From the NCBI RefSeq assembly GCF_002899455.1, contig NZ_PPFB01000001.1, forward strand, positions 2,448,501-2,512,500: a DNA stretch of 64,000 nt, read 5' to 3'. The position numbers and the translations under genes are program-made. The stretch comes from Streptomyces sp. DH-12. Its GTDB lineage: Bacteria > Actinomycetota > Actinomycetes > Streptomycetales > Streptomycetaceae. The notes beneath the pieces are model-generated. The model did not search any database, was not told the DNA's origin, and saw nothing but the letters and a program-made list of their open reading frames with translations. Shown piece after piece: positions 18,901-33,374 of this stretch; position 1 is the stretch's first letter; each line of letters opens with the position of its first letter.

Positions 18901-21124
18901 CCCGCTGCCGCTCCTCCTTCGCCAGCACGTCCGCCACCTCGGCGTCCGTGACGGCGGCCAGCCTCTCATGGCCGGGACGGCGGTCGGGCGGCTCGATGCT
19001 GATCCGGGGCAGGATCCGGTCCAGCCACGTCGGCAGCCACCAGTTGGCGCCGCCGAGGAGGTGCATCAGCGCGGGCACGAGCAGCGTGCGCAGCACGAAG
19101 GCGTCGAGGGCGACGGCCGCGGCGAGGGCGATGCCGAACATGGCGATCACGCGGTCGCCGCTGAGCACGAAGGCGAGGAAGACCGAGATCATGATCACGG
19201 CGGCGGAGTTGATCACACGGCTGGTCTCGGCGAGGCCGACGCGGACGGCCCGCCGGTTGTCGCCGGTCTCCAGCCACTCCTCGTACATCCGGCTCACCAG
19301 GAAGACCTGGTAGTCCATGGACAGACCGAAGAGCACCGACACCATGATCACGGGCAGGAAGGGCTCGATGGGACCGGCGCTGCCGAGACCGAGCAGGTCG
19401 CTCCCCCAGCCCCACTGGAAGATCATGACGACCACGCCGAACGCGCCGGCGACCGCGGCCACGTTCATCGCGGCGGCCTTGAGCGGGATGCCGATGGAGC
19501 GGAAGGCGAGGAGCAGCAGCAGACAGCCGAGGCCGATCACGACGCCGACGAACAGGGGGAGCTTGTCGACGATGACGGAGGCGAAGTCGTCGTAGCCGGC
19601 CGTCACGCCTCCGACGTGCACGTCGAGCGACGTGCCCGACTCGGCGCGGGGCAGCACGTCCTCGCGCAGCCGGTCCACCAGGTCGCTGGTCTGCTCCGAC
19701 TGCGGGGACGAGTCCGGTACGACGGTGAGGAAGGCGGTGTCGCCGCCCTGGCTGTACGTCACCGGCGACGCGGAGACGACGCCCTCGGTGGTGCGCAGGG
19801 TGGCGCCCAGGTTGTCCAGGGCGAGCCGGTCCTGGGCGTCGTCGACCTCGGTGACCAGGGTGAGCGGCCCGTTCACGCCCGGCCCGAAGCCGTCGGCGAG
19901 AAGGTCGTAGGCCTGGCGGGTGGTGGAGGTCTTCGGGTCGTTGCCCTGGTCGGAGGTGCCCAGGTGGAGCGAGAAGGTGGGCAGGGCCAGGACGGCCATG
20001 ACGACGACGGCGACCGCGCCGAGCAGCTTGGGGTGACGCTCCACGAACGCCGACCAGCGGGCGGCGAACCCGGTGGGCACCTCCGGCTCCGGCCCGTGCT
20101 CGGCGAGCCGGCGCCGCTCCCGGCGGCTCAGCGCCCGCATGCCGATCAGGGACAGCAGGGCGGGCAGCAGGGTGACGGAGGCGGCGACGGTGAGCAGCAC
20201 GGTGAGCGAGGCGGCCACGGCGACGCCGTTGAGGAAGTTCAGGCGGAGGATCAGCATGCCCAGCAGGGCGATGCAGACGGTCGCACCCGCGAACACGACC
20301 GCCCGCCCGGTGGTGGCGACGGCGTTGGTGGCGGCCTCGGTGACGCTCAGGCCGCGCTTCAGTCCGCGCCGGTGCCGGGTGACGATGAACAGCGCGTAGT
20401 CGATGCCCACGCCGAGCCCGATCAGCAGGCCGAGCATCGGCGCGAAGTCCGCGACGGTCATCACGTGGCCGAGCAGCACGATGCCCGCGTAGGCGGTGCC
20501 GACGCTCACCAGCGCGGTGGCGATGGGCAGCAGGGAGGCGGCGAGGGAGCCGAAGGCGAGGAACAGCACGACGGCGGCGACGGCCACGCCGACGATCTCG
20601 GCGGTGTGCCCGCCGGGCGCCTCGCTCAGCTCGACGGCGCTGCCGCCCAGCTCGACGTCGAGCCCGTCGGTCTCCGCGGCCTTCGCCGTCTCGACCACGG
20701 CCTCGGCCTCACCGGTGCTGATGTCCGCGCCGGAGTGCTGGAAGGTCACGGTGGCGTAGGCGGTGCGGCCGTCGGCGCTGATGCGTCCGGCGCCCCCGTC
20801 GTCGTACGGGCCGCTGACGGAGGCGACGCCGGGCAGGTCCTCGAGCCGGTCGAGGGTGCGGGTCATGGTCTGCTCGACGCCGCTGTCCCGGACGGTGCCG
20901 GACGACGTGTGCCAGACCACGGTGTCGCTGTCGCCCCCCATGCCGGGGAAGCCGTCCTTCAGCAGCTCGGTGGCGCGCCCCGACTCGGTGCCGGGCACGT
21001 CGTAGTCGTTCGAGTAGGCGGAGCCGGCGACGAAGGCGCTCGCCGCGATCCCGGCGAGCGCGAGCAGCCACAGCAGAACGGTGAAGAGACGGCGTTGGAC
21101 GCACCAACGTGCTAGGGCTGCCAC
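18878..21124 (-). CDS. MMPL-family RND transporter
   Basis: 748-residue MmpL-like membrane transporter, probably exporting a lipid or other hydrophobic molecule with proton motive force. An N-terminal helix (residues 13-35) precedes a large extracytoplasmic loop, then five helices from about 180 to 345, a second loop, and a final cluster of five helices from about 520 to 700. Within the helices GLLIGLGVGIDYALFIVTRHR and VLFGLSMDYQVFLVSRM carry the family Asp-Tyr pairs needed for proton relay. GTG 21124 follows GGGAG. Coupled by overlap to the acetyltransferase gene downstream. No MmpS or regulator is adjacent. Confidence 0.92.
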   Translation of the reverse strand: MAALARWCVQRRLFTVLLWLLALAGIAASAFVAGSAYSNDYDVPGTESGRATELLKDGFPGMGGDSDTVVWHTSSGTVRDSGVEQTMTRTLDRLEDLPGVASVSGPYDDGGAGRISADGRTAYATVTFQHSGADISTGEAEAVVETAKAAETDGLDVELGGSAVELSEAPGGHTAEIVGVAVAAVVLFLAFGSLAASLLPIATALVSVGTAYAGIVLLGHVMTVADFAPMLGLLIGLGVGIDYALFIVTRHRRGLKRGLSVTEAATNAVATTGRAVVFAGATVCIALLGMLILRLNFLNGVAVAASLTVLLTVAASVTLLPALLSLIGMRALSRRERRRLAEHGPEPEVPTGFAARWSAFVERHPKLLGAVAVVVMAVLALPTFSLHLGTSDQGNDPKTSTTRQAYDLLADGFGPGVNGPLTLVTEVDDAQDRLALDNLGATLRTTEGVVSASPVTYSQGGDTAFLTVVPDSSPQSEQTSDLVDRLREDVLPRAESGTSLDVHVGGVTAGYDDFASVIVDKLPLFVGVVIGLGCLLLLLAFRSIGIPLKAAAMNVAAVAGAFGVVVMIFQWGWGSDLLGLGSAGPIEPFLPVIMVSVLFGLSMDYQVFLVSRMYEEWLETGDNRRAVRVGLAETSRVINSAAVIMISVFLAFVLSGDRVIAMFGIALAAAVALDAFVLRTLLVPALMHLLGGANWWLPTWLDRILPRISIEPPDRRPGHERLAAVTDAEVADVLAKEERQRDVRDTTG

Positions 21125-21338
21125 AGACGTGCTCCCGGTGACGGCTCGGAGTGGATCTTTGACCGGGTACCGCCGACGAACGATCGAACAGCCCGCAAAG
21201 AACGCATGAGCAATGCCCTGCCACTGTTACAGGCAAAAATGATCGTTTGTCGCTTTCGTGTACTAACTCACATTTCTTTTCCGGGCCGTTCGGAGCGGGT
21301 GCGCGGGCCGGTCACGGCGGGTGCGCGGGTCGCTCGTC

Positions 21339-21728
21339 TCAGTCGAACTGGTCGCCCAGCGCCATGACCATGACGCCCGCGACGGCCGTCCACAGCGCCC
21401 TGCGGGTGCGTCCGCGCGCCCCCAGCACCGCCGCCAGGGCACAGACGGCCGCCCCGCAGGCGTAGGCCACGGGGACCAGGGCCGGGGCGGTGCCGACGGC
21501 CCGGAGCAGGGCGGCGGCCGTACCGGCGGCGGCGAGCACGGCGCCGGTGCCGACGGCGGCCCGGCGGGCCCGCCGCGCCCGCTCGGCGAGGAACTCCTCG
21601 TCATCGCCCTCGTGGGCGTCCTCGGCCGCCCCGGCCTCGGCCGCTTCCGCCGCTTCTGTCTCCTCCCCGGCCGTGTCCGGGGCGGTCCGCGTGTCCGGGG
21701 GCACGTCGGAATCCGGGCGTCCACTCAT
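21339..21728 (-). CDS. Small membrane protein, unknown function
   Basis: 129 residues starting MSGRPDSDVPPDTR. The first 45 residues are acidic and disordered-looking (repeated EAAEAAEAG), followed by EEFLAERARRARRAA and three hydrophobic segments (about 56-78, 80-100 and 108-124). No ribosome site of quality precedes ATG 21728, so the start is tentative. It is transcribed towards the MMPL gene and divergent from the methyltransferase. Family not recognised. Confidence 0.65.
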   Translation of the reverse strand: MSGRPDSDVPPDTRTAPDTAGEETEAAEAAEAGAAEDAHEGDDEEFLAERARRARRAAVGTGAVLAAAGTAAALLRAVGTAPALVPVAYACGAAVCALAAVLGARGRTRRALWTAVAGVMVMALGDQFD

Positions 21729-21915
21729 GGCGCCGGAGCGTAGCGCCCCGCCTCCGGAAACCCGGATGCGGGGGCACCCTGCCCGCTGTTAGCGTCCCCG
21801 GGTCCGACACTCCCGCGGCAGTGGGCCGCCGGCCGAAGCAGGTGCTTGATGCTTGTCCGTCCGATCTCCGACGCGACTCCGCCCCTCTTCACGGCCTCAA
21901 GGAGCCCCTTCACCG

Positions 21916-22719
21916 ATGTCGGACCTCACACCGCACACCTCGCACGACGACCTCGCTAGCCGCCTCAGCCTCCCCCGGTACCCCCGCAGCGGCGCCTACG
22001 ACCCCCGCTGGACCATCGACAACCAGATGGGCCCGCACGCGCTGTGGCTGCTGGAATGGCTCGCCCCCGCCCTCGGCCCGGACGCCCTGCGCCCCGGCGC
22101 CCGCGTGCTCGACCTGGGCTGCGGCCGCGCCATGACGTCCGTCTTCCTGGCGCGGGAGTACGACGTCCGGGTCACCGCCGCCGACCTGTGGACCGAGCCG
22201 GACGAGAACGCCCGCCGGATCGCCGAGGCGGGCCTCGCCGACCGCGTCCTGCCCGTCCACGCGGAGGCGCACGCCCTGCCCTTCGGTGCGGGGACCTTCG
22301 ACGCGATCGTCTCCGTCGACGCGTACCAGTACTTCGGCACCGACGACCTGTATCTGCCGGCGCTGACCCGGCTGCTGAAGCCCGGCGGGCGGATCGGGAT
22401 CGTCGTCCCCTCGGTCTCCGAGGAGATCGGGGGCACTGAGCCGCCGGAGCACCTGAAGCCCTACTGGGAGCCCGCGTTCTGGTGCTTCCACAGCCCCGCC
22501 TGGTGGCGCCGCCACTGGACCCGCAGCGGCGCCGTGGACGTCGAGACGGCCGACTGGCTGGAGGACGGCTGGCGGGAGTGGCTGCTGTGGTGCGACGTGG
22601 TCGCCGAGCACCACACCGACGAGTTCCACGTGCGGACGAGCCGGGAGAGCGCGCGGATGCTGCGCGCCGACCAGGGCCGCACGCTGGGCTTCACCCGCGT
22701 GGTGGGCCGCCGCCGCTAG
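21916..22719 (+). CDS. SAM-dependent methyltransferase
   Basis: 267-residue class I methyltransferase. SAM motif I is VLDLGCGRAMTSVFLAREYD (about residues 63-82), the acidic residue after strand 2 is in VTAADLWTEPDE, motif II/III DAIVSVDAYQYFGTDD and LLKPGGRIGIVVPSVSEEIG follow. ATG 21916 is used with AAGGAG eleven bases upstream; the frame extends to 21853 without similarity. Trp/His-rich C-terminal part unlike ubiquinone methyltransferases; substrate unknown. Convergent with gatB across a strong terminator. Confidence 0.9.
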   Translation: MSDLTPHTSHDDLASRLSLPRYPRSGAYDPRWTIDNQMGPHALWLLEWLAPALGPDALRPGARVLDLGCGRAMTSVFLAREYDVRVTAADLWTEPDENARRIAEAGLADRVLPVHAEAHALPFGAGTFDAIVSVDAYQYFGTDDLYLPALTRLLKPGGRIGIVVPSVSEEIGGTEPPEHLKPYWEPAFWCFHSPAWWRRHWTRSGAVDVETADWLEDGWREWLLWCDVVAEHHTDEFHVRTSRESARMLRADQGRTLGFTRVVGRRR

Positions 22720-22749
22720 CGCGCCGCGCGGGAAGAGGACGCACGGGAA

Positions 22750-22778
22750 GGGGGACGCACCCGCCGGGTGCGTCCCCC
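22750..22778. terminator. Bidirectional terminator, methyltransferase / gatB
   Basis: Perfect 13-base stem GGGGGACGCACCC / GGGTGCGTCCCCC with a GCC loop, between the stops of the two convergent genes (22719 and 22798). CTCCCTCTTGT follows on the plus strand. Confidence 0.88.
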
Positions 22779-22797
22779 TCCCTCTTGTCGTACGGGC

Positions 22798-24309
22798 TCA
22801 GCCCTCGACGCCCAGCTTCTGCAGGATCAGTTCCTTCACCCGGGCCGCGTCCGCCTGGCCGCGCGTGGCCTTCATGACCGCGCCGACCAGCGCACCGGCC
22901 GCGGCGACCTTGCCGCCGCGGATCTTGTCCGCGACGGCCGGGTTGCCGGCGATCGCCTCGTCGACGGCGGCGGTGAGCGCGCCCTCGTCGGAGACGACCT
23001 TCAGGCCGCGCTTCTCGACGACCTCGTCCGGCGCGCCCTCACCGGCGAGGACACCCTCGATGACCTGGCGGGCCAGCTTGTCGTTCAGGTCGCCCTCGGC
23101 CACCAGCTCGGTGACGCGGGCCACCTGCGCCGGGGTGATCGCCAGCTCGTCCAGCGCCTTGCCGGACTCGTTGGCGCTGCGGGCCAGCTCGCCCATCCAC
23201 CACTTGCGGGCGGAGGCCGCGTCGGCTCCGGCCTCGATCGTGGCGACGATCAGGTCCAGCGCACCGGCGTTGAGGATGGCCTGCATGTCGGTGCCGGAGA
23301 TCCCCCACTCCTCGCGGAGCCGGTTGCGGCGCACCAGCGGCAGTTCGGGGAGCTGCGCGCGCAGCTTCTCGACCCACTCGCGGGACGGGGCGACCGGGAC
23401 CAGGTCGGGCTCCGGGAAGTACCGGTAGTCCTCGGCCTCCTCCTTCACCCGGCCGGAGGTCGTGGACCCCGTGTCCTCGTGGAAGTGCCGGGTCTCCTGG
23501 ACGATCGTCCCGCCGTCGTTCAGCACGGCCGCGTGGCGCTGGATCTCGAACCGGGCGGCGCGCTCCACCGACCGCAGCGAGTTGACGTTCTTGGTCTCGG
23601 AGCGCGTGCCGAACTTCTCGGCGCCCTTCGGCATCAGCGACAGGTTGACGTCGCAGCGCATCTGGCCCATCTCCATGCGGGCCTCGGACACGCCGAGCGC
23701 CCGGATGACCTCGCGCAGCTCGCGGACGTACGCCCGCGCGACCTCGGGGGCCCGCTCGCCCGCGCCCACGATGGGCTTGGTGACGATCTCGATGAGCGGG
23801 ATGCCGGCGCGGTTGTAGTCGAGCAGGGAGTGGGACGCGCCGTGGATGCGGCCCGTGGCTCCGCCGACGTGCGTCGACTTGCCGGTGTCCTCCTCCATGT
23901 GGGCGCGCTCGATCTCCACGCGGAAGACCTCGCCGTCCTCCAGCTGCACGTCGAGGTAGCCGTCGAAGGCGATCGGCTCGTCGTACTGGGAGGTCTGGAA
24001 GTTCTTCGGCATGTCCGGATAGAAGTAGTTCTTCCGGGCGAAGCGGCACCACTCGGCGATCTCGCAGTTCAGCGCGAGGCCGATCTTGATCGCGGACTCG
24101 ACGCCGGTCGCGTTGACGACCGGGAGCGCGCCGGGCAGGCCGAGGCAGACCGGGCAGGTCTGGGTGTTCGGGTCGGCGCCGAGCGCGGTCGAGCAGCCGC
24201 AGAACATCTTGGTCTTGGTGCCGAGTTCGACATGGACCTCGAGGCCCATGACGGGGTCGTACGACGCGAGTGCGTCCTCGTACGACACCAGGTCGGTCGT
24301 GGTGGTCAC
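22798..24309 (-). CDS. gatB: Asp-tRNA(Asn)/Glu-tRNA(Gln) amidotransferase subunit B
   Basis: Kinase/transamidase subunit that activates the side chain of misacylated Glu-tRNA(Gln) or Asp-tRNA(Asn) so GatA ammonia can amidate it. 503 residues: cradle domain with [20 protein letters not shown], the Cys-rich [33 protein letters not shown] and GVPLIE-like [11 protein letters not shown]; a C-terminal helical/YqeY tail domain ends [17 protein letters not shown]. Last gene of the gatC-gatA-ORF-gatB unit. Needed because actinobacteria lack glutaminyl-tRNA synthetase. Confidence 0.97.
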   Translation of the reverse strand: MTTTTDLVSYEDALASYDPVMGLEVHVELGTKTKMFCGCSTALGADPNTQTCPVCLGLPGALPVVNATGVESAIKIGLALNCEIAEWCRFARKNYFYPDMPKNFQTSQYDEPIAFDGYLDVQLEDGEVFRVEIERAHMEEDTGKSTHVGGATGRIHGASHSLLDYNRAGIPLIEIVTKPIVGAGERAPEVARAYVRELREVIRALGVSEARMEMGQMRCDVNLSLMPKGAEKFGTRSETKNVNSLRSVERAARFEIQRHAAVLNDGGTIVQETRHFHEDTGSTTSGRVKEEAEDYRYFPEPDLVPVAPSREWVEKLRAQLPELPLVRRNRLREEWGISGTDMQAILNAGALDLIVATIEAGADAASARKWWMGELARSANESGKALDELAITPAQVARVTELVAEGDLNDKLARQVIEGVLAGEGAPDEVVEKRGLKVVSDEGALTAAVDEAIAGNPAVADKIRGGKVAAAGALVGAVMKATRGQADAARVKELILQKLGVEG

Positions 24310-24325
24310 GGTGAAAACTTCCCTC

Positions 24326-24561
24326 TCAGCCCAGCAGGACGTCGTCGTCGCCCAGCCGCTTCAGCTCGCGGTAGAGGATGGCGAGACTGGTGACGATCGC
24401 GGCGGCGGACACGGTGGCGTCGATCAGGACCAGGGTGTCCTTCTCCGCGCGCGCCTTCTTCAGCCGCTTGGCGACGCCGACCGCGCCGAACGCGGTGGCG
24501 GCCATGGACAGGTACGTACCGGACCGGGACTTCTTGAAGCCCTTGGCCTTGGTCAGTGCAC

Positions 24562-24565
<4 letters not shown>
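24326..24565 (-). CDS. Small membrane protein between gatA and gatB
   Basis: 79-residue protein starting at GTG 24565 ([16 protein letters not shown]), not visible as a separate call because its frame is open upstream. Basic N-terminus, then two weakly hydrophobic segments (about 18-34 and 45-66) and an acidic end GDDDVLLG. The gatA stop overlaps its start as GTGA, and gatB begins 16 bases after its stop, so it is co-translated with the amidotransferase genes. I recall an equivalent ORF at this place in other streptomycetes. No function known. Confidence 0.75.
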
Positions 24566-26058
<1,493 letters not shown>

Positions 26059-26064
26059 GGCGTT

Positions 26065-26361
26065 CTACTCCTCCCCCAGGATCTGCGGCACCTTGAAACG
26101 CTGCTGCTCCTGGGCCGGGGCGCCGGAGAGCGCCTGCTCGGGGGTGAGCGAGGGACGGACCTCGTCGGCCCGCATGACGTTCGTCAGCGGGAGCGGGTGC
26201 GAGGTCGGCGGTACGTCTTGGTCGGCGACCTCGCCGACGCGGGCGACCGCGCCGATGATGTCGTCGAGCTGGCCTGCGAAGTGGTCGAGCTCTTCGGGCT
26301 TCAGCTCCAGACGCGCCAGCCGGGCGAGGTGGGCGACCTCCTCGCGCGTGATGCCAGGCAT
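26065..26361 (-). CDS. gatC: Asp-tRNA(Asn)/Glu-tRNA(Gln) amidotransferase subunit C
   Basis: 98-residue belt subunit that stabilises GatA on Gat[21 protein letters not shown] at the N-terminus and [20 protein letters not shown] in the second half are diagnostic. ATG 26361 has AGAGGA upstream; the frame is open to 26448 but only this start gives the family length. First gene of the gat operon, so its promoter lies in the 413-base gap to its right. Confidence 0.96.
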   Translation of the reverse strand: MPGITREEVAHLARLARLELKPEELDHFAGQLDDIIGAVARVGEVADQDVPPTSHPLPLTNVMRADEVRPSLTPEQALSGAPAQEQQRFKVPQILGEE

Positions 26362-26774
26362 GCAGCGATCCTCTGGGGTGAGTGTGTGTGGTTTGGGACC
26401 AATCCTATGGGGCGGGCGGGCGTGCCCGTGAAACCCTTCCCCGGCCACCGGTCACCACGGCCGTCCGGCCCCTCCCGGCCCCGGCGTCCCACGCCGTCCG
26501 GAGGGCCTCGCCCTCGGGCACCCGGGTCCCGGACGTCCCCGCGGCCGGCCGCTGCGCCTCCCGGTTCACGGCGTCACGCCGCCTGCCGGCGGGCGTCCTC
26601 CGGCCGTTCCTCAGCCGCCTTTCGGTCGCCCGGCCACCCGGGCGTCCTCGCCCTCGGGTGTGTCCGGCCCCCGGAAGCCCGGCCTCGGGCCCCCTGGCCT
26701 TCCCCTCCCAGGTCCTGACCCTCGGAGCCCGAGGGCTCGCGCCCCGGCCCTCGCGCGCCCCGGCCCTCGGACGC
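26362..26774 (-). promoter_or_regulatory. 413-base gap: gatC upstream region and rmdB 3' region
   Basis: No gene recognised. The right part is a mosaic of short CCCTCGG/CCGAGGG elements; one pair forms the hairpin CCCTCGG-AGC-CCGAGGG at 26719-26735, a plausible terminator after the GGDEF-EAL gene. AATCCTATGG near 26400 lies in the likely gatC promoter zone, but a -10/-35 pair cannot be fixed by eye. Confidence 0.45.
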
Positions 26775-29027
26775 CTAGTCCTCCGCCGTGCCCGTCGCCG
26801 CGGGGAGTGCCGCCGCCGGGCGTTGCCAGCCTCGGGAGCCCCGGGCGAGGAGCCAGGCCGTCGTCTCGTCCGGGGGCATCGCCGCTGCGACCAGCCAGCC
26901 CTGGACCGCGTCGCAGCGCAGGTCGCGGAGGCGTTCCCAGGTCTCGTCGTCCTCGACGCCCTCCGCGACCACCAGCAGGCCCAGCGAGTGGGCCAGGTCG
27001 ATGGTGCAGCGCACGATCTCCGCGTCCTCCGCGTCGAACGCCAGCCGCGCCACGAACGAGCGGTCAATCTTCAGCTCGCTCACCGGCAGCCGCCGCAGAT
27101 GCACCAGCGACGAGTAGCCGGTGCCGAAGTCGTCGAGGGACATCTTCACGCCGTGCCCGGTCAGCGCGTTGAGCGTGTCGGCGGCCCGCGTCGGGTCCTC
27201 CAGCAGCACGTGCTCGGTGATCTCCAGCTGGAGCGCGCCCGCGGGCACCCCGTACCGGGCCAGCCGTGCGGCGACGGAGCCGGCGAAGCCGGGGCTGTGG
27301 ACGTCACGCGGCGAGACGTTGACGGCGACCGGGACGAACAACCCCTGGGAGCGCCACTCGGCGACCTGCCCGAGCGCGGTCTCCAGCACGTACTCGGTGA
27401 GCTGCGGCATCAGCCCGGACGACTCGGCCATCGCTATGAACTCGTCCGGGGGGACCCGGCCGCGCTCCGGGTGCACCCACCGCACCAGCGCCTCGAGGCC
27501 GGAGACCTGGCCGTCGAAGCGGACCTTCGGCTGGTAGTGCAGCTCCACCTCGTGCGCGTCGAGGGCGCGGCGCAGATCGCCCAGCAGGCCCAGCCGGTCG
27601 GGGGTGTTGGAGTCCCGCTTGGACTCGTACGCCTCGACCCCCGTGCGGTCCCGCTTCGCCTGGTACATCGCCACGTCCGCCCGTCGCAGCAGCCCTTCGG
27701 CGTCGGCCGCGTGGTCCGGGAAGACGGCGACTCCCGCGCTCGCCTCCAGGACGAGGGTGAGCCCGTCGAGGTCGAGCGGGGAGCTGAGGGCCGCGACGAG
27801 ACCACGGGCGGCGCGGGTCGCGGACGTCGTGGAGTCCGCGGCGGGCAGTAACACGGCGAACTCGTCGCCGCCGAGCCGCGCGGCCTCCGCCCCGCGCGGC
27901 AGGGCCAGTCTCAGCCGGTCGGCGATCTGCAGCAGCAGCCGGTCGCCGGCGAGATGGCCGAGGGTGTCGTTGACCGACCGGAAGCGGTCGAGGTCGATGA
28001 GCATGAGCGCGGCGCGGGAGCCGGCCCGCTCCGCGTCGTCCAGCGCGGTCCAGATGCGCTCCTGCAGCCACTGCCGGTTGGGCAGCCCGGTCAGCGGGTC
28101 GCGCAGCTGCTCCTCGGCCCGCGCGCGGGCTATCCACAGGGTGGAGTCGAGGGCGATCAGCGGGATGGCGAACAGCGGCAGCAGGACGGGCTTGGCGTCG
28201 GCGACCACGCACACCAGCGGGGCGATGCCGAGCAGGGCGACCGCGACGAGGCCCTGGCGGACCAGGGCGGTGCGGGCGACGGTGGGCAGTCCCGAGCGGG
28301 GGGTGTGCAGGTACCACAACAGGGTGCGGGTGACCGAGAGATAGACGGCGGCGACGAGCACCACCCCGGGACCGGTGTACAGGGTCCAGGTGTCCGGGGT
28401 GGACGGCGACTCGACGGACGGCACGGTGCCGAAGGCGGCCAGGACGAGCGCTCCGGCGCCGATGCCGAGCAGGTCGACCGCGCCGTGCAGCACGCCCTGC
28501 CGCCACCGGCCCCGGCGGGCTATGCCGACCAGGACGACGACGGTGAGGCTGACCATGCCGGCCGGGACCCAGCCGTAGAGCAGCAGCACGGCGAGGGTGA
28601 GGGCCGCGCCGGAGCCGGTGCCGCCCCACCAGCGGGAGCGGCCCAGCATCACGAGGTGGCCGACGACGATGCCGGTGAGCACCGCCAGCGACCAGCCGAC
28701 GGTGCCGGACGGGAAGAGGGCGTGCCCTCCGGTGAAGGCCCGCAGGAAGCCGGCGCCGAGGACGAAGCCGGCCGCCGCGACGACCGCGGTGGGCAACGCG
28801 GGCCAGGACGGGTGCCGTTCGGTCTCCGCGCCGGCCTCTCCGATACCGTGCCCGCCGGCCGGGCGTGCCGCGCCGGCGCCGCGCGCGTCCGCGGCGCCCG
28901 CCCCGGCGTGCCCCCGCGCGTCCGGTCGCTGCGCGGGCCGCCCGTCCTCACGGCCGCGCCGCCGGGCGACCGCCAGGCGGCGCAGGCGCAGCCGTGAGCC
29001 CGGGGCGGCGCTCTCGGTCGGTTCCAT
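26775..29027 (-). CDS. rmdB: Membrane GGDEF-EAL c-di-GMP phosphodiesterase (RmdB-like)
   Basis: 750-residue membrane protein with about eight N-terminal helices (roughly residues 80-320), then GGDEF and EAL domains without PAS. The EAL part is complete: EAL at 512-514 followed by VRW, Asn-Ser in VNVSPRD, Glu in LEITEHV, Asp pair in LDDFGTGYSS, KIDRSF and VAEGVE. It should therefore hydrolyse c-di-GMP. GGDEF reads GGDEF at 386-390, but the inhibitory site is RGAE rather than RxxD, so product feedback is probably absent. Position between ligA and gatC matches S. coelicolor RmdB (SCO5495, a described phosphodiesterase affecting development), recalled rather than searched. ATG 29027 follows GAGGGAC. 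Confidence 0.9.
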   Translation of the reverse strand: MEPTESAAPGSRLRLRRLAVARRRGREDGRPAQRPDARGHAGAGAADARGAGAARPAGGHGIGEAGAETERHPSWPALPTAVVAAAGFVLGAGFLRAFTGGHALFPSGTVGWSLAVLTGIVVGHLVMLGRSRWWGGTGSGAALTLAVLLLYGWVPAGMVSLTVVVLVGIARRGRWRQGVLHGAVDLLGIGAGALVLAAFGTVPSVESPSTPDTWTLYTGPGVVLVAAVYLSVTRTLLWYLHTPRSGLPTVARTALVRQGLVAVALLGIAPLVCVVADAKPVLLPLFAIPLIALDSTLWIARARAEEQLRDPLTGLPNRQWLQERIWTALDDAERAGSRAALMLIDLDRFRSVNDTLGHLAGDRLLLQIADRLRLALPRGAEAARLGGDEFAVLLPAADSTTSATRAARGLVAALSSPLDLDGLTLVLEASAGVAVFPDHAADAEGLLRRADVAMYQAKRDRTGVEAYESKRDSNTPDRLGLLGDLRRALDAHEVELHYQPKVRFDGQVSGLEALVRWVHPERGRVPPDEFIAMAESSGLMPQLTEYVLETALGQVAEWRSQGLFVPVAVNVSPRDVHSPGFAGSVAARLARYGVPAGALQLEITEHVLLEDPTRAADTLNALTGHGVKMSLDDFGTGYSSLVHLRRLPVSELKIDRSFVARLAFDAEDAEIVRCTIDLAHSLGLLVVAEGVEDDETWERLRDLRCDAVQGWLVAAAMPPDETTAWLLARGSRGWQRPAAALPAATGTAED

Positions 29028-29287
29028 TCCCGTCCCTCTCACAGCCGGCGGTGCCCACGCCACGCGGCCCGATGCCCGACATCCCTCAGCGGCTCCGCCG
29101 TGGAAAGCCCTTCCCCGGACCCGTCACGGGTACGGGGGTTGCCCCGGCCGCAACTGGGCACGGCAGGCGCACATCTCAACAGTAGGCCGCGGAAGGCTTG
29201 TACGGGCACCGGTCGTCGACGGTTGCCCGAATGCGCCCCAGCCACCCGTATGCATCTGGTATGCGCCGATCAGGTGGTCTTCAACCG

Positions 29288-32505
<3,218 letters not shown>

Positions 32506-32522
32506 ACGGGAAGCGTACGCAG

Positions 32523-32554
32523 GGGGCGGCGGGGGGTTTCGCCCCCGCCGCCCC
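32523..32554 (-). terminator. GC hairpin downstream of SDR gene
   Basis: GGGGCGGCGGGGG pairs with CCCCCGCCGCCCC around a short TTTCG loop. On the minus strand it is about 105 bases past the SDR stop, after the dispersed element copy, and just before the MetE-like start. Confidence 0.65.
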
Positions 32555-32569
32555 TTCCTTTCCCTCCCT

Positions 32570-32632
32570 GGGGCTGCGCCCCGGACCCCCTTCGGCCCTT
32601 CGGGCCTCGTCCTCAAGCGCCGGACGGGCTGG
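32570..32632 (-). repeat. Dispersed terminator-like element, copy 2
   Basis: On the minus strand it reads CAGCCCGTCCGGCGCTTGAG and GACGAGG, followed by GGCCCGAAGGGCC and a GGGGCGCAGCCCC hairpin. It begins 25 bases after the SDR stop in the same orientation as copy 1 relative to its gene. I recognise it as a very abundant intergenic element of streptomycetes. Confidence 0.75.
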
Positions 32633-32657
32633 AGTCACCGGGCCGGCTCACAGGAGT

Positions 32658-33347
32658 TCAGCGTCCTGGCCGGACCGTCAGGTCGTTGACCTCCGCGTCC
32701 CTCGGGAGGTCCAGGGCCATGACGATCGTCGTGGCGACCGACTCGGGGTCGATCCACTTCGCCGGGTCGTACTCCTTGCCCTCCTGCTGATGGACCTTGG
32801 CCTGCATGGGGCTGGCGGTGCGGCCGGGGTAGACCGAGGTGACGCGGACGCCGCCCGCGTGCTCCTCCGCCCGGAGGGAGTCGGCGAGGGCCTTCAGGCC
32901 GTGCTTGGACGCCGCGTAGGCGGACCAGTCGGCGTGGGCGTTCAGGCCGGCGCCGGAGTTGACGAAGACCACGTGGCCGCGGCTCGCGCGGAGCTGGGGC
33001 AGGAAGTGGCGGGTCAGTTCGGCGGGGGCGACGAGGTTGACGTTGAGCTGGTGGCGCCAGCTCTTCGGAGTGAGGTCGCCGACCGGGCCGAGGTCGACGA
33101 CGCCCGCGACGTGCAGCAGCGAGTCCACCCGGTCGGGCAGCGACTGGTGGGAGAACGCCCAGCTCAGCCGGTCGGGGTCGGCCAGGTCGCCGACCAGGGT
33201 GCGGGCACCGGGGAACTCGGCGGCCAGCTCCTTCGCGCGGCCGGCGTCGCGCGCGTGGAGCACGAGGTCGTCCCCGCGCGCGTGCAGGCGGCGCGCGACG
33301 GCCGCGCCGATGCCGGAGCCGGCTCCGGTGATCACATGTGTAGCCAT
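32658..33347 (-). CDS. Short-chain dehydrogenase/reductase
   Basis: 229-residue SDR oxidoreductase. NADP-binding GAGSGIGAAVARRL near the N-terminus, ARDAGRAKEL, LLHVAGVV (in place of NNAG), catalytic Ser in VVFVNSGAG and Tyr/Lys in SAYAASKHGLKAL, followed by SVYPGRTASPM. ATG 33347 (MATHVITGAG) is preferred to ATG 33356; neither has a strong ribosome site. Substrate unknown. It follows the LOG-like gene by 27 bases on the same strand, so they are probably one unit. Confidence 0.92.
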   Translation of the reverse strand: MATHVITGAGSGIGAAVARRLHARGDDLVLHARDAGRAKELAAEFPGARTLVGDLADPDRLSWAFSHQSLPDRVDSLLHVAGVVDLGPVGDLTPKSWRHQLNVNLVAPAELTRHFLPQLRASRGHVVFVNSGAGLNAHADWSAYAASKHGLKALADSLRAEEHAGGVRVTSVYPGRTASPMQAKVHQQEGKEYDPAKWIDPESVATTIVMALDLPRDAEVNDLTVRPGR

Positions 33348-33374
33348 GACCGCCATGCTCGCATCACCGCGGGG

